Below, piece after piece: positions 38,601-51,500 of a stretch of DNA of 64,000 bases. A model generated the notes under the pieces. The model was not told the DNA's origin. It saw only the letters and a program-made list of their open reading frames with translations, and made no database searches. Positions within the stretch are counted from its first letter, which is position 1. Every line of letters starts with the position of its first letter. The stretch comes from Atopsyche davidsoni. Taxonomy: Eukaryota > Arthropoda > Insecta > Trichoptera > Hydrobiosidae. The stretch lies in assembly GCA_022113835.1 (NCBI GenBank), contig JAILWY010000001.1, positions 15,988,501-16,052,500 on the forward strand. The letters run 5' to 3'. Position numbers and translations under genes: made by a program.

Positions 38601-41600
38601 GTAACCCCCCACTGCCTTCAACCGCTGACACATGCCATTACCAACTCATTCTAAGCTCTAATTAAAAAAAAAATCATTCGGAATGATGAAATTCCACTAT
38701 AACTTCAAAATCATATTATGGCCCTATTTTTGTGTCGCCCCACTTTTTGAATTAACAGTATATAATTTTTATGGTAATCATCTTCTTATTTATCAAAAGC
38801 CTCTATTGAGATTGGCAACTATTTCACTGAGCATATACTCATGCTGAGCTAGTGTTCATGGTTTTCTAAGAGGAAAATGGTGTAGTTAGTCCGCGGGTAA
38901 TTATCTAGATGTCTCAAAACTACTGAGTTTTATTTCTAAACATTTAAAATAAAAAAAATATTTAATGTTTATTAAATAAATATTTTCCTTTTTATGATGC
39001 TACCAACATTAATATATAGTTTTTGTCATACATTCTAAAGAACTTTTTAAGAAAGTATAGGTTAGGTTAAATTAAAATATATATTGGTTTTCGATTTTTT
39101 CTCTTTCTAGACACCGTGTATTTAAATACGAAGTAACAATAAAACAATAAGATATATACGCGAGGTTTTAGGGGGCTCATTTATAAGATAGGCACAGGTT
39201 TCTCCCTGGAGTGCTTTACGACGAGTGGCCAACCCTCTCCTTACAATGCCTCCTCCAGGAAAACATACTGAGGTTGAAGAATTCGCAAAACAAAAAAGAA
39301 GAGAGGCAGTCGCTTATTTATTCGCATAGTAATCCTCTTGTTTGCCTTAATTGTATATGACATACATTGTGCATTTTAACGATAAAAATTGAAGTGTTTG
39401 GTTACTGACTATAGGTGACAATTAAAAAAAATATCAGTAGCCTTGGATCAGAATAAAGACAGTATGAAATAAAACGTTTTTTAGCATTTCACCTGTTATA
39501 TCGTTGAGTTTATATTTATACTAGATGTCGTATTCATGTTTTGACTCCGAAACTATCTTTAAAAAATATTTCCCAATATCAATACTTTTTTTCAATTATA
39601 TAATAACATTTATTCTTAAGCTACTTATTTCAAAGGCACAAAAAATGTACGTAACGCACGTGTGTAGTTAGTTATTAAAGTATTTTTATGATTTCTTAAA
39701 GTCAAATAAATTTAGTACAATACACATGCTAAGTCATCTCATCTCCATCAGATAATTTTTGTGTGGCTTTGGCATCGATTGTGTATTCTTTGTTCATCGC
39801 TTATACCTCTCTTCTGGAGTCAATATTAAAAAAGGTTTCAATTAAGAAGCATTAATTCAAATTAGATATACATGATAAATCTACACAAAACAATATAAAC
39901 CTAATATTTCTAAGTTCTGGAAAGGTTTATGTTATTTTATTTAGTTATTTTGATGCAGTACAAATTTAAAAAAAGCCTATTGTGCTCCAGACTTGATATC
40001 CAGTTTCCTCTTCTCGCTCTATGAAATGAGTTTTGAAATACCGTTTATCAAATTGGGCTGAGGATAGGCATTCAATTTTGGGTTGTAATTTAATGGATTA
40101 AGATTTATGGTTCGTCTTTTTTCAAATAAATTAGTTTCTGAAAATTAAGCAAGGCTTGATTTGAATACGTAATATGAAATAATACTCTTAGTTTGAGTTC
40201 TATCTGGAGTTATCAGTTCACTTGAAAAGTGCTGCGCTTCAATTTAATTTACTGGAAACATTGATATAAGTTTAAAATACTAATGTATATTATACTTGCT
40301 GGTACAGATTTTCGAATATCTTAGTAGTCATTTTCTAACGAACTGGGGAATTTTTTTATTATTTTCACTGTGCACGATAACGTCACAATTTAAATTCAAT
40401 ATGATGATAACACAACATTTTTTTATTTATTTTAAAATTACTCAAAATTCAAAGTAAATCACCGATCCTTTTTGTTTTACACCTTAAATTATTTTCTCAC
40501 GTTGTTCTGTATAACATCTTATATAGTAATTAAAACCAGTTTTGAAGAAAGACAATACTTCTTACATTAAAAAAACTGACTGTAACTAGCAATGCTATTG
40601 AATTACCTTACTTCTTGGTACAATTTAAGTGCCCTTTTGACACCAATTTTTATTTATTACGATGCTTGAAAATGTGGTGAGTAGTTACTTTGTTTGAGGG
40701 AGGTTCTTACAACGTTGGCTTTAGTCGAAAAATTTAAATAAATATGCAAATATCAACATAAATGACATTAGTTCAAGAACGGGAGAGAGACATCTGATAT
40801 TACTCGCAGTGGCTGGATGACTTCTAGACATGGTCAAATTACATTAGGTTTGTTTTAATAAGCCTATTGTGTTTTTTTAAACAACGTTAAAATCACATTG
40901 GTGAAAAGTGCGTATATTGGAGTTTTGTTAGGTTAGATATATCATTGACCCATGTAGCGCGTTTTTTTACCGTGTTGCAAATGTTATTTCTTTGTAATTA
41001 GGTTAGGTAAAAACGTTTAAGTATTAATTTAATCTAATAAATTTTCTTTTCATGAAAATTCAGTATACTCTTGTCTACCTGATCTGACCGAAAAATAAAC
41101 ACAAATAAAAATACCTTCTTTTTGTTAATTTATGAAGACAGTGTATCCATGCTACGATTGCAATAAATGCATGCAGTTAGTATAACAATTTTATTTTATC
41201 TAAAGCTTTACATAATTCATAAACAAATCTAATAATATATATTCCCGGTAAGAGTTTATTTAAATACTTAAACTATCAGCAAGTACAAGATTTATATGGC
41301 GAGATGTTTCTGCAGAACTGGGTGAACAATGAAATTCATGGGCGGTCTTTTTAACCAGTGTTGTTTTTAGCTATCGAAGATTATTTTTTTATCTCTGAAT
41401 GATCTACTGATTTTCAAAACACACATTGTGGAATTGCATTTATATACAATGCTGCTAAAAAATATTTGCATAAATTATTATAGAAATATGATTAATTCCA
41501 GTTTCTCTTATACTCTTTAAAAGGCCTACTGATAATTTTCTCCAGCCTCCACGATTTTCATCAATTGTGTTTCTTCTTGAATTATTTTTTTTTGAATAAT

Positions 41601-43269
41601 GGAAAAATAAAATTAGAGACGTAATATTGCCAACGTGTTAAATATAAAAGGAGATCAAGCGAAAATATTCCTATCAATTGGCGCAATCTAAAAATATCCA
41701 TAAAATATCCTTCGGATTGCGCAATTCTCCATTTATTTCTACTATCTAGAATGTTCGATCAGCATTATTTGTCTGAGATGAAAAAGCATGAATTTCCGTA
41801 TCCTCTAAGTATTTTCAAGCTTCTTTCATTATACATTTACGATGCAAACGCATGCTCCATCGAGCGTATTTTTTTAAATAAATAAATTAGACATTAAAAA
41901 ATAATATTTATGAGTCTTATTTTTTATTAAGGTTTATTGCATATATGATATTTAAAGAAAAACGAAGAGAAAAACCAGGGTTGAATTGGAATCCACACTA
42001 CAATCGATTATATAAATATTTGCGGATTTGATAAAAATATATAAAAATAATCATTAGTTATATATGACAAAAAGTACTTGGCTAAACAAGTCGTGTTAAT
42101 AAATCAAAATGTTCAAAATCACTAAAAATATTTTTTTTTAAATAAAATTTTTTTTGTTATCATTGGGCTTGTAAAACTTTTATTTTTTATATTAAATATA
42201 GATAATGCAGTTCATTTCTATTCATTTTTCTTTAAGTCTCTGCTCGCAGCGTTACCATGATTGGATCTGTATCAAATGATAACGCAGCACCTGAGAAGAC
42301 AATTCTGTACTGTTGGTATTTTATTTCCAGCACCCCCGAGGCTCCGCGAAAATAATAAAAGAAAAATTGATCTCATCGATCCTCTCGTAAAAGTTAGTAT
42401 TTTGCTCCCCGGGATAACCCGATAAGTCGTGCTCAACAAAATGAAACATATTTTATATAGTTTTTTTAAAAAAGAATACGCGGTGATAACTTGTTATTTA
42501 AATAAAATATCAAATGTCAGGAGACGAGTAATTCCGATGATCTGGAAATTGAATTAAATATTCGTAAGTTATGCCTTATAAATAAAAATTCTTTGTAAAC
42601 ACAGAAGTTTTTTTTATCATTATGTCATTTCATATATTTTGTTATATGCTTATATTATTTTATAAAAAAAAGCAGTATGAGTTTGCATGTATTATACTTC
42701 GTTTTTAAGTTTATTTGTTTTAAATTAGTATTACTTATTTTTTGATAAATCCAATGTTTTCTTTTACCTTTCCACAATCTCTTATTATATCTGGCGAGCA
42801 TTTATTTTGTCGAAATTATATCCTGATGTTTATTAATTGTGATCGTGCCTTTAAAAATGCTTTTTCAGATACCTTATGCGATAATTTTTTCAATTTAATT
42901 TAATTTTTGCGTAAAAATAAATAATTTATAAATCAAATCACCTAACAAAAAAATCTATTATATAACCATGGCTGTCTTTTGGCAGGAAAAAAGTTCATCT
43001 GAGCCTGGGGATGCTGTTTTTCTTTTTGATGAAAAAATCAAGGTAAATTGATCTCTTAGCAGAGTGTTCAACTTGTCATTTCTGTCATCCAATAAATTTG
43101 TTGTCATTTTGGTATAACAAATGTGGCGTCTGCGCTGCCATGCAACACGGTCTGGAACGCTTGGAATCAATTTGTTTATCCTATATTGTAGTGTAGTTTC
43201 CAATGAGTTTGAATTATTGAATTATTGCACCAGCAATGTAAAAAAGGAGATTTGAAAACTCCTGAAAAA

Positions 43270-43520
43270 AAGAGATGGGAAACGAATCCCTCTCTCCGCG
43301 GGCGTGTACTTTTCACGAGGCGAGTCCTCCGCTGGAGAGCTTTCTCGGAGGAGCTTTGATTTCCGGCTGGCAAGACGGATCTGCCGCATAAATCCCGACA
43401 AGCGCTTACGGCCTATAAAACAGCACTAAGGCTGCTCGCCCTACCCAGGACAGGTTCTACAATAAAGTAGTTTGAGTGCCGTCCTGGCCGCGTAGGTGCT
43501 AGTGACTCGCTTAGCACTTT
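43270..43520. other. GC-rich island with TATA-like box
   Basis: Contains CCTATAAAACAGCACTAAGG (TATAAAA at 43414-43420) within high-complexity sequence. Could be a promoter or enhancer in the large intron; no associated exon found. Confidence 0.25.
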
Positions 43521-44580
43521 AAGCGTCGCTGTCGAGCCGAATGTTGTTGGTTGTGTTTTAAGAAATTTATTAGACAGTTAGGACGCTATTGCATGTATAG
43601 CACTCAACGCCGTAGCCATAGTGAGACTCTGCTTATTCGACGGGGAGAATTCTAGATAACGGTTTGCAGTCAGGTAATTTTTTTAACATCTTACTTCGAA
43701 GTTCATTAAAATATTTAGTTCAACCTCCGCTGTTGCATGTGCGGTATTCAACGCGGTAGACAATGTGAGAGAGAACTATAAACAATGGTCTGTTATACAT
43801 GATAATTATACATTTATCAAGTAAAATTATAGACTTAAGACTCTGTCATTTATAAAGTGATTAAACAGAGTTGTTTTGGCCTCGGCTGTATTCGACGTAG
43901 TATGTGGTTCTATTTGACCGATGGAGAAAAACTCTAGACAAGAATCTTATTCTCAAGATTGACATTTTGTTTTGCTAGTAACGGCATCTGTGAACAAGAA
44001 ATGTGAACACATTCTCGTACTGCACATTTGCCTTCTTGCCGTCATTTAAGATACTCATTGAATATTATTATAGCCTAACAGAGTCACTTCGATCCCTCAT
44101 AAACAGATTTATTGAGATCATCCCCTCTGACAAGGCGTAAAGTTTTACTGTTTTCAGCGATTTACATATCGCCACAGCAGCGGCAAACTGTCGTAAGCTC
44201 CATTTGCTTATTTAATTTCTATTTGAAAAATTTGGGCGTAGTCTGCCGGAGGTGTTTCAAATCTGTTGCTTATTTGCATAATTGATGAATTACCACATTG
44301 TGTTTGAAATCAACAATTCGTATTAAACATGAGAAATTCCAATGAAATTGTCTTCTACTTACCTGAAACGGGCGTGAGATCATTAATTACAATTTGGAGT
44401 TCATCTGTGAAAACGAGGATCGAATCGGAGGCTCTCGATCAAGAGTCATCGTTGTTAACGTAATAATTGTTTTTCGTTGCTTACTTTAATCTGGCATTCA
44501 AGTGGCAGTGGGAACGATCGGAACGTTAAGCTCAGTGCAATATTATTCTATTTAATATTTATGGAGACGATATATCTAAA

Positions 44581-44718
44581 ATGGCTCTCGTAACCGTCGT
44601 TAATGCTCCGCGAGTAGTCGCAGCCGGAGTGCAGCTAACGGCCGCCTGCGAGTGGCTGATTTACTCTATATTTATTGCAGCTTCGCTCATTTTATGTGCA
44701 TATTTCATTTGTGGATGA
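44581..44718 (+). other. Small ORF (45 aa) with one predicted membrane segment
   Basis: ATG at 44581 in a good context (AAAATGG), 45 codons, stop TGA at 44716. The N-terminal half is A/V-rich (M-A-L-V-T-V-V-N-A-P-R). The C-terminal half (W-L-I-Y-S-I-F-I-A-A-S then L-I-L-C-A-Y-F-I) would span a membrane once. It lies in a GC-richer patch. Chance ORFs of this size are common, and no family is recognised. Confidence 0.2.
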
Positions 44719-45830
44719 TCAAATCTTTATTGTTAAACAACCCGATCAAATGTAATCCGCGGGGCCCGCTCAAGTGTGTCGCTAACTTTTTATGGACGCA
44801 CAGTTTGCTTCATTTTTTTCCCAATAGAATCTTACAGGTGTGTTTGTAAGTTTTGGCCTTTGTGTTTTGGTTAAATTGAAGCTCCCGAAGTTGGTCTCAG
44901 CACAGAGACCGACACGTCATAAGACTGAAAACTACAAGCAGTTCTACAGTTGAGAAACCAAATCACCAGAAGTATGCATAACGTGCATATTCCGCGGATA
45001 ATAAAATGTGATAGATTGGAGATCTCATTTTAATTTTTATATGTGATGCATTGTAGAGTGAATAAGTAATTAAATATTTTTATCGAAGATACGTATTGAA
45101 CTATCTGTTCGTGATATGGGTAGAATGTTCAAAAAAAAATCATTTGCAGTATAAGGTATATCTTTGACAATCTCGTATTTTAGAACGAGAATGAAAATAT
45201 GATCAATATCGATATACGAGTATTTCTCCGTAGTCTTTAAGCATTTCTTTATTTTTTCCATCATACGATTTTAATGTTTAATGAGGTAAGAAATAATTTC
45301 ATTTATTTATCTAAATAAGCAATAATGAATTTCATTGCATAATTAATTAGTTTATTACGTTTTGATAAGTTTTACCGCTTTTTTGTGCTCGTATTCACGA
45401 GTTTGATTAGCAAATGATCGTCACAGCCTTAATGCGAATAATAAAGAGTTATTACTGTTCTATGCCCACTGCCCTTTGCCAGGAGGGGGACAATGGAATC
45501 GATCGAATCCTAGAGCGGTCTCGGGGATTCCCGCTAATCAATGGAAGTCATTGTGAGGCACTCTCCTGATGATTACCTTTGTTAGCGTAGTAAATCTGTC
45601 TGCTTTTCAAGTATTTATTATTCGAAAGATCGATGAAATAAACAACATTGTGAACAACAAAAATAATTAACTAAGTTGCTAGAAAGTTTACGATCGCTTT
45701 TGTTTATAAACGTTTTTGTCATTTGATGCCTATTAAATCTAAATCGTAAATCGGGGACTAGAAATTACAAATATTTGCTAAATCAATAATCAACAATGCT
45801 CACCCCTAGAACGCGTCTATCGATAACCAA

Positions 45831-46050
45831 CAGTCAGTTCTTTTACTGGTTTCGTAAATTCATGGTCGGTGGTAATAATATCAGAATCAATATTTTGCAT
45901 ATATTAATATAAGAATCATATTTTATCTTACCTTACCACTTGAACACGAGGCGGTGTATTTTTGACGACTTACACAGTCAGTTCTTATACTGGTTTCGTA
46001 AACTCCCAGTCATGGGTGACAATATCAGAATATATATTGTATATATTAAT
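45831..46050 (+). repeat. Direct repeat, two copies 144 bp apart
   Basis: 45831-45909 and 45975-46050 share CAGTCAGTTCTT, TACTGGTTTCGTAAA, AATATCAGAAT and ATATATTAAT in the same order. It is a local segmental duplication of unknown meaning. Confidence 0.7.
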
Positions 46051-46955
46051 GGTCGAGTTCAGTCGTGTTGCCCGGAAGCAGAATATTTGTATTCTCAATA
46101 AAAGTATCGCTACACTGTGTTCACAATAAATCTTATTTCCCGTTCGCTACGATATTTTCACAATGGCTATTCGTTGAAATAAAACCGAGCAGACCACTGC
46201 TGAAGGTTTCAGGCAGGTGTAAGCGTTTATATAGCCATAACTTGGAGCAACGCTACACGCTTTGCTGGATAAAGAAAACAAACAAGATCGCATCACAAAG
46301 TAAAGAAATAAAGCTGCCTGTATGCGATGAGATGCAACTGACAACCAGACAGTGGTTACAAAAAGTATAAAAAAACATAAGAGGACGCTATTGGCTAATC
46401 ACCGTTCGGTTGACGAATTTGTTGCACCGTGACGATGCTGCAAATATCTATAGATATTTTTTTTAAATCTGCATTTTATACTCACCACACATTTGAAACA
46501 TGGCAAGGAAATTTAGCTTTTATTTTTTCAAGTAAGGTAATATAAAAGTATGTAATCATCTGATCGATAATAACCTAACGTTATTAATATTAAAATGTGT
46601 ATGTCTATGTTGCTGGAGTCATCAATTATGTATCTAGCATTTATAAGTTAATTACATACTTGTACATATATGACAGTTAGAATTCTCACGATATAGGGCA
46701 ATATTATAGTACTGAAGCACCAAGCCGCTTTTGAAGGAAAGTGGGTGTTCAAATCCTACTTGCGTCTATAAAATAATTTCTAGTATTTTTATTGCCATTA
46801 AACGTGCGTACCGTTTAATTAATAAAATATTGTTAAAGAATTCCAGTATTCAGAATAATTACAGTGATATTTTAACTATTTGCAAGCAATAAGATACGGC
46901 TTGATTGGATTTCGATTTCCAGTTGTATTTTAAGTATTTGTTTGAGGGCATAGAT

Positions 46956-48193
46956 CACGGGTCCCCAACCTTTTTGCATCCAAGAGCACATTCTAGAATG
47001 CCGGTCGGGTGGCGGGTACCATATATTTTTTCAAGATATATTTATAGTTGGTCAATAATACATACAATGCCCAAAAAATATTTAATTCCAAAAATATAAC
47101 TATAAAAATTATTGTTTACATTTTAATGTAAAATAAATAATAAGTAGTAAATAAAAGCATACAAATTCTGGTAATTGGGTCAAATTGGGGCAAAAATGCA
47201 ACGAATTATTATTTTTAATAACAATTTTAAAATGTACATCTATAGCTAATAATTGCAAACAACAGGTAAGAATTCGAAAAATATCATTTAGGGTCCAGGC
47301 TAAGTTAATTAAGATTTTAATGCACCAACAATATTTAATTTAAAATTTTAATGGCTTTATTGGGTGATTTTTAAAATCAATATGTTCATCTGTAAGTCAA
47401 GATTTGTACTTTGATTTTATATTCATTGATAAAAGCAATGATTCGCAGAACCGAAAAACGATTCAATTTTGTATGCTGCTCTTTTCAAGAACGGAAATTT
47501 GTTTATGTCAACTATATTCCAGAAGTCCTCATCTGATACATTGGATTTAAGAATTATTATTTTGACAATTATAACGATAAAATTATTTTCGTTTATATTT
47601 CGCTGTTTAATTATCGTCCTATCGCAAAAATATCAGATAGACTTTCACAAAGCTTTCTTCTCACTTTTACCAACGCAAAAATATCAGGGACACTTTCACA
47701 TAGCTTTCTCCTCACTTTTTATACCGTAAAAATATCTGATAGACTTTCACAAAGCTTTCTTCTCATTTTTATCAACGCAAAAATATCAGGGACACTTTCA
47801 CATAGCTTTCTCTTTACTTTTTCTACCGCAAAAATATCAGATAGACTTTCATATAGCTCTCACCTCACTTTTATCAAGGAAAAAATATGAGGGACACTTT
47901 CACATAGCTTTCTCTTCACTTTTAGTAACGCAAAAATATGAAATTTAAAATTATTCAGCAACTTTTTCATTACAGAGACGAAGACAAACCAAATTACACC
48001 CATTAGATGCTATTTCAACAGGCTTATATATATATGATTTTCTGGAAATAATTGATATTTTGAAAATATAACGATATATTTTTTTAAATTACTTTTCTTA
48101 AATAATTTTTTGTCGTGGTTGCATATCGGCGGGCACACGTAAAACGGTCGGCGGGCGCCATGGTGCCCGCAGGCATAGGGTCGGGGACCACTG
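46956..48193. mobile_element. hAT-type non-autonomous element (1238 bp) with 8-bp target duplication
   Basis: The ends are CACGGGTCCCCAACC and, inverted, CAGTGGTCCCCGACC: the CAGNGGTCCCCAACC type of hAT terminal repeat. The flanking 8-mers GCATAGAT (46948-46955) and GGATAGAT (48194-48201) agree at 7 of 8 positions. The right end is GC-rich with a small palindrome (GGCGCCATGGTGCC), while the left interior is AT-rich. No transposase is visible. The interior carries a 51-bp tandem array. Confidence 0.85.
47623..47941 (+). repeat. 51-bp tandem array of alternating A/B units inside the hAT element
   Basis: Six full 51-bp units start at 47623, 47674, 47725, 47776, 47827 and 47878, with a partial seventh at 47929. 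Odd units carry TCAGATAGACTTTCA (one reads TCTGATAGA). Even units carry the variant with GGGACACTTTCACATAG. The true period is thus a 102-bp A/B dimer. The unit length is 17 codons and the first part is open on the + strand, but a stop in the third unit ends it. Confidence 0.9.
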
Positions 48194-48390
48194 GGATAGA
48201 TTGTTCTCATTTTTTAAAGAAGTATTTAGAAGAAACCTCGCTTTTTTGGGGCTCGTGGTAATGCTAGCGTCGATTACCACAAAAAGAATAAGAATATAGT
48301 CGATGAAATGGTCACCAACCTCATATGAGGAAAGGCACTAGCTGAAGAAGAAGGTAATGCTAGATTGGGTTATTATAGATTAAGTTTACA

Positions 48391-48431
48391 GCACTTACGT
48401 TTATTAAGAAACTGTAATCAAACGTAAGTGC
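48391..48431. repeat. Perfect 12-bp hairpin
   Basis: GCACTTACGTTT (48391-48402) and AAACGTAAGTGC (48420-48431) with a 17-nt loop. No known RNA family recognised. Confidence 0.5.
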
Positions 48432-50784
48432 AGTCATATTTCTTGTGTAATATCCTATATCTAATACGCTTTACTGCGATGTTTTGTTTCCAAATTAAGC
48501 TGATTTAAAATAAAAATATATTCTGTGTCGTCGAGCTTGCGAAAGCTCGCGAAACGACCCGCGGTGTGCGTATTGTTTAGCCAGAAACCATTTATGATTA
48601 TCTCTTCTTTTATTTTCCCTGAAAAAGAAAGACTTAATAAACCGCGTCGAAAAGCTTTTAAGATTAATTTTGGCTGTCTTATTATGTTTATGGAAAAGCA
48701 TTTTCGGCGACATCTTGTTTCTTATGCTTTCAGGCTCCTGATAAATTTGTTATGATTTTTTTTTCAAATGAGTGTTTTGAAAATTTCCCTGCAATATCAA
48801 TAAGTGATTTGATGATAGTTTTGAATTTTAAAATATACATAGAAGGCGCATTAAGTAATAAGTATTAGATTAGTTAATATTTTTAAAAACTTTCAAAGTT
48901 ATGGTTTTTTTATCACAATCACGAGTCTTATGAATATTCTTGCAATAACTATTGTCACAATTCATTTGCCATTTTGGAAGCTAAGCATTTTCCATGTTAT
49001 TTAGTTATACATAAATACAATATTTTTGAAACCCGTGACATCATCTAAAAATATGAATTTGGGTATAATTTATATTATGAAGATGCAAATTCTGCAGTGG
49101 TTATTTTAATAAAGATTAATATATAATGCTACGGTAAATTTCGTGAATCTTTCCAATTTTCTTTTTATTTCGTCTTTTTATTATATCACTTATTCAAAGC
49201 GTAAATTCTCGTAGATATTGAAATATAAAGGGTAAATACTTGAAATAATACCCCAAACAGTCTCTCCACCGATTCAGTTTGATCGCTTCGAAAAAAATAA
49301 AATAAAAATTCAGATCGGGAACTAAAAATTTAGGTAATGAATAGAATTTTGTAGTTTAATATTATCCTCATAAGTAGATAAACTAAAAATAGTTATAATT
49401 TGATTGTAATAACGCGAAAAAATTATACGACATAAAACGTGAATAAAATAAACAAATAACCTTGCAATTTGATGACACATTCGTATTCGTTTATATAATA
49501 AAGATATTTTCCCCCTTTTAGCATTTTTATCTATTTATATATATAATTTTTAAAACATCACCTTTTTATTGTTAACTTCATACACAATATATATCAATTT
49601 TAGTTATCTAAATGGATAATCAAATGGACAATATTCTGTATGGATATTAAAATTAATCAACTTGTGGATAGTTTGATAAATATAGATTTCGATATAAAAA
49701 GTACATACTAGTTCATTATTAAATAACACAAAAATGTATGCTTACCTTTTTGTATAGAGACACGATCAAAACAAGCACCCTTAAATAATTCGGTGAAGTT
49801 ATTGTCAACCTACATACAAATACAAGAAAACAAATACACTCCTAAATCAATAAAAGTACAACGATCCACAAATACTGGTGAGGACTCGTTGTGAATTCAG
49901 GCCGAAGGTTTCAGTAAACAGCGACATCCTCAAGTGCTTCGCCGAGGGGTGGAAATGCTTTTTTAATAGCGATGCTTCAGGTAAATCGAGCAAGGGTTGC
50001 GTTTGTTTTCTGCTATTTAAGTAATGTTTCCACTGATATTATTCATTATTGATTCCATCGCGCAGCTGGTTTATTCGATGTGGATTCTCATAAATTATTA
50101 GATTACTATTTTTAATAAATAGTCCGTATTTCAATATACGTTTATGTGGAAGTTAATTTTAAACACGTTCTTCTATAATAATCAATATAATTACTGTGAT
50201 ATTTATGTAGTAAAATATTTTATTAGCAGTTTTGTGTTTTGTTGTTTGAATTTAAAAAAAGTTGGTCTTTAATTTCTTTCTTGGAATAAATAGTTCCATG
50301 TTTTGTCTTTAAACCCCGCATTTCCGCATTTATTCATCATAAATGTTTTTCGTTGTTGAAGTACCGCATAGTGATAAATTCAAATTTTTTTCATGACATT
50401 ATTTTTCCACGTCATTGCAAAGCTACACCTGATTTCTTTAAAATTAATAATTATATAAATAGCAACAAAACCACCAACGGATTCGTCCCAAAAACTATAT
50501 TTTAAATACATAATATTTATTTGTAATGATTATGTTTTATGAAATGCTTAGATTTTTTATTAAAGCTTATTAACCTTTAAACAATGCTTTCGTTACTGAA
50601 AAATACACTACTTAATATATTTATTTTTTTGCTCATTAATTTCCCCCAAAGAGACGAGTAACAATCGCTCATGAGAGTGGTGTTATTTGTAGGTCTAAAA
50701 TTAACAAATAAAATTAAAAACGTCGTACAAATAATTTGTTAGTAACATCAAAGAAGAATTTCAAGAGTAAGCAGTCGTTTACTT

Positions 50785-50817
50785 GTTTCGAGTATCAAAT
50801 TTTACGCTCATCTTCAG
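50785..50817 (-). other. Hammerhead-ribozyme-like core (degenerate)
   Basis: The minus strand reads CTGAAGA, then TGAG...CTC (a possible short stem II), then CGAAAC. The canonical hammerhead has CTGATGA - stem II - GAAA. One core base differs (A for T), so catalysis is doubtful. It is comparable to the cores in the dispersed repeat family. Confidence 0.35.
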
Positions 50818-51452
50818 GTATACTTTCTTGCTCCCAATTCCCTTGCATCAGTGGCTTTTGACCCGTGGTGCGCACCCTCTGAACTACGTGTCTATTTAGA
50901 TTATTAAACTTCGAAATTTAATTCACTTCTCTGATTTCAATTTCATAATACACACACAGTTCATAGATATCTCGCGAATTAATATTTCTCATTCATCGAT
51001 CACATTTATGGTCGTATAATTATAGATAATTTTTAGTTTGAGTTTGGATTATTAAGTAATAAACTATAAATATGGACTTTACGCTATCGCGTTCCTGATT
51101 ATAATTGATAGAAAAGGTTTCACATTCAACATTACTCTTATTTTTGGATTTTAAAATCTAGCTGTTTTTTAATTTATATTTCTTTAAGCACACTTTATTT
51201 TAAATTATAAGATCAAGAATTTGAATCACGGCTCTTTGCTTTAAAGAGTTATTTTAGTGTTTTTAATTGGTGAAAAAGTTTTAAATTGTCTTCAAGTTCA
51301 GAGGTAAGAAATCCTTAGAAACACCATCTCTGGTGCAGGTTTTCTGTGGTTTGTGCATAACAATACAAACGCAGGAGAAATATCAAGTCAAATAGAGCTT
51401 TAGATTCCTCTGATTGGTTGATTTTTTTCCTTACCTGCCTCTGCTCTCAAGT

Positions 51453-51500
51453 ACTGGGTTCTTAAAACGTCGAAACGCAACAGAGCTCCAAGAACCCAGT
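51453..51500. repeat. Perfect 11-bp hairpin
   Basis: ACTGGGTTCTT at 51453-51463 and AAGAACCCAGT at 51490-51500, loop 26 nt containing GTCGAAACG. Possibly part of a decayed foldback element. Confidence 0.5.

Noticed and set aside
38385..38665. Open frames on both strands overlapping the second DGK exon
   Set aside because: They are shadows of a GC-rich exon whose true frame has homology and splice support.
46709..46775. tRNA-like box B (GTGTTCAAATCCTAC)
   Set aside because: No matching box A at the right distance; too little to call a SINE.
47623..47941. CRISPR-like repeat array
   Set aside because: There are no spacers: the 51-bp units abut and vary as in a minisatellite, and the genome is eukaryotic.
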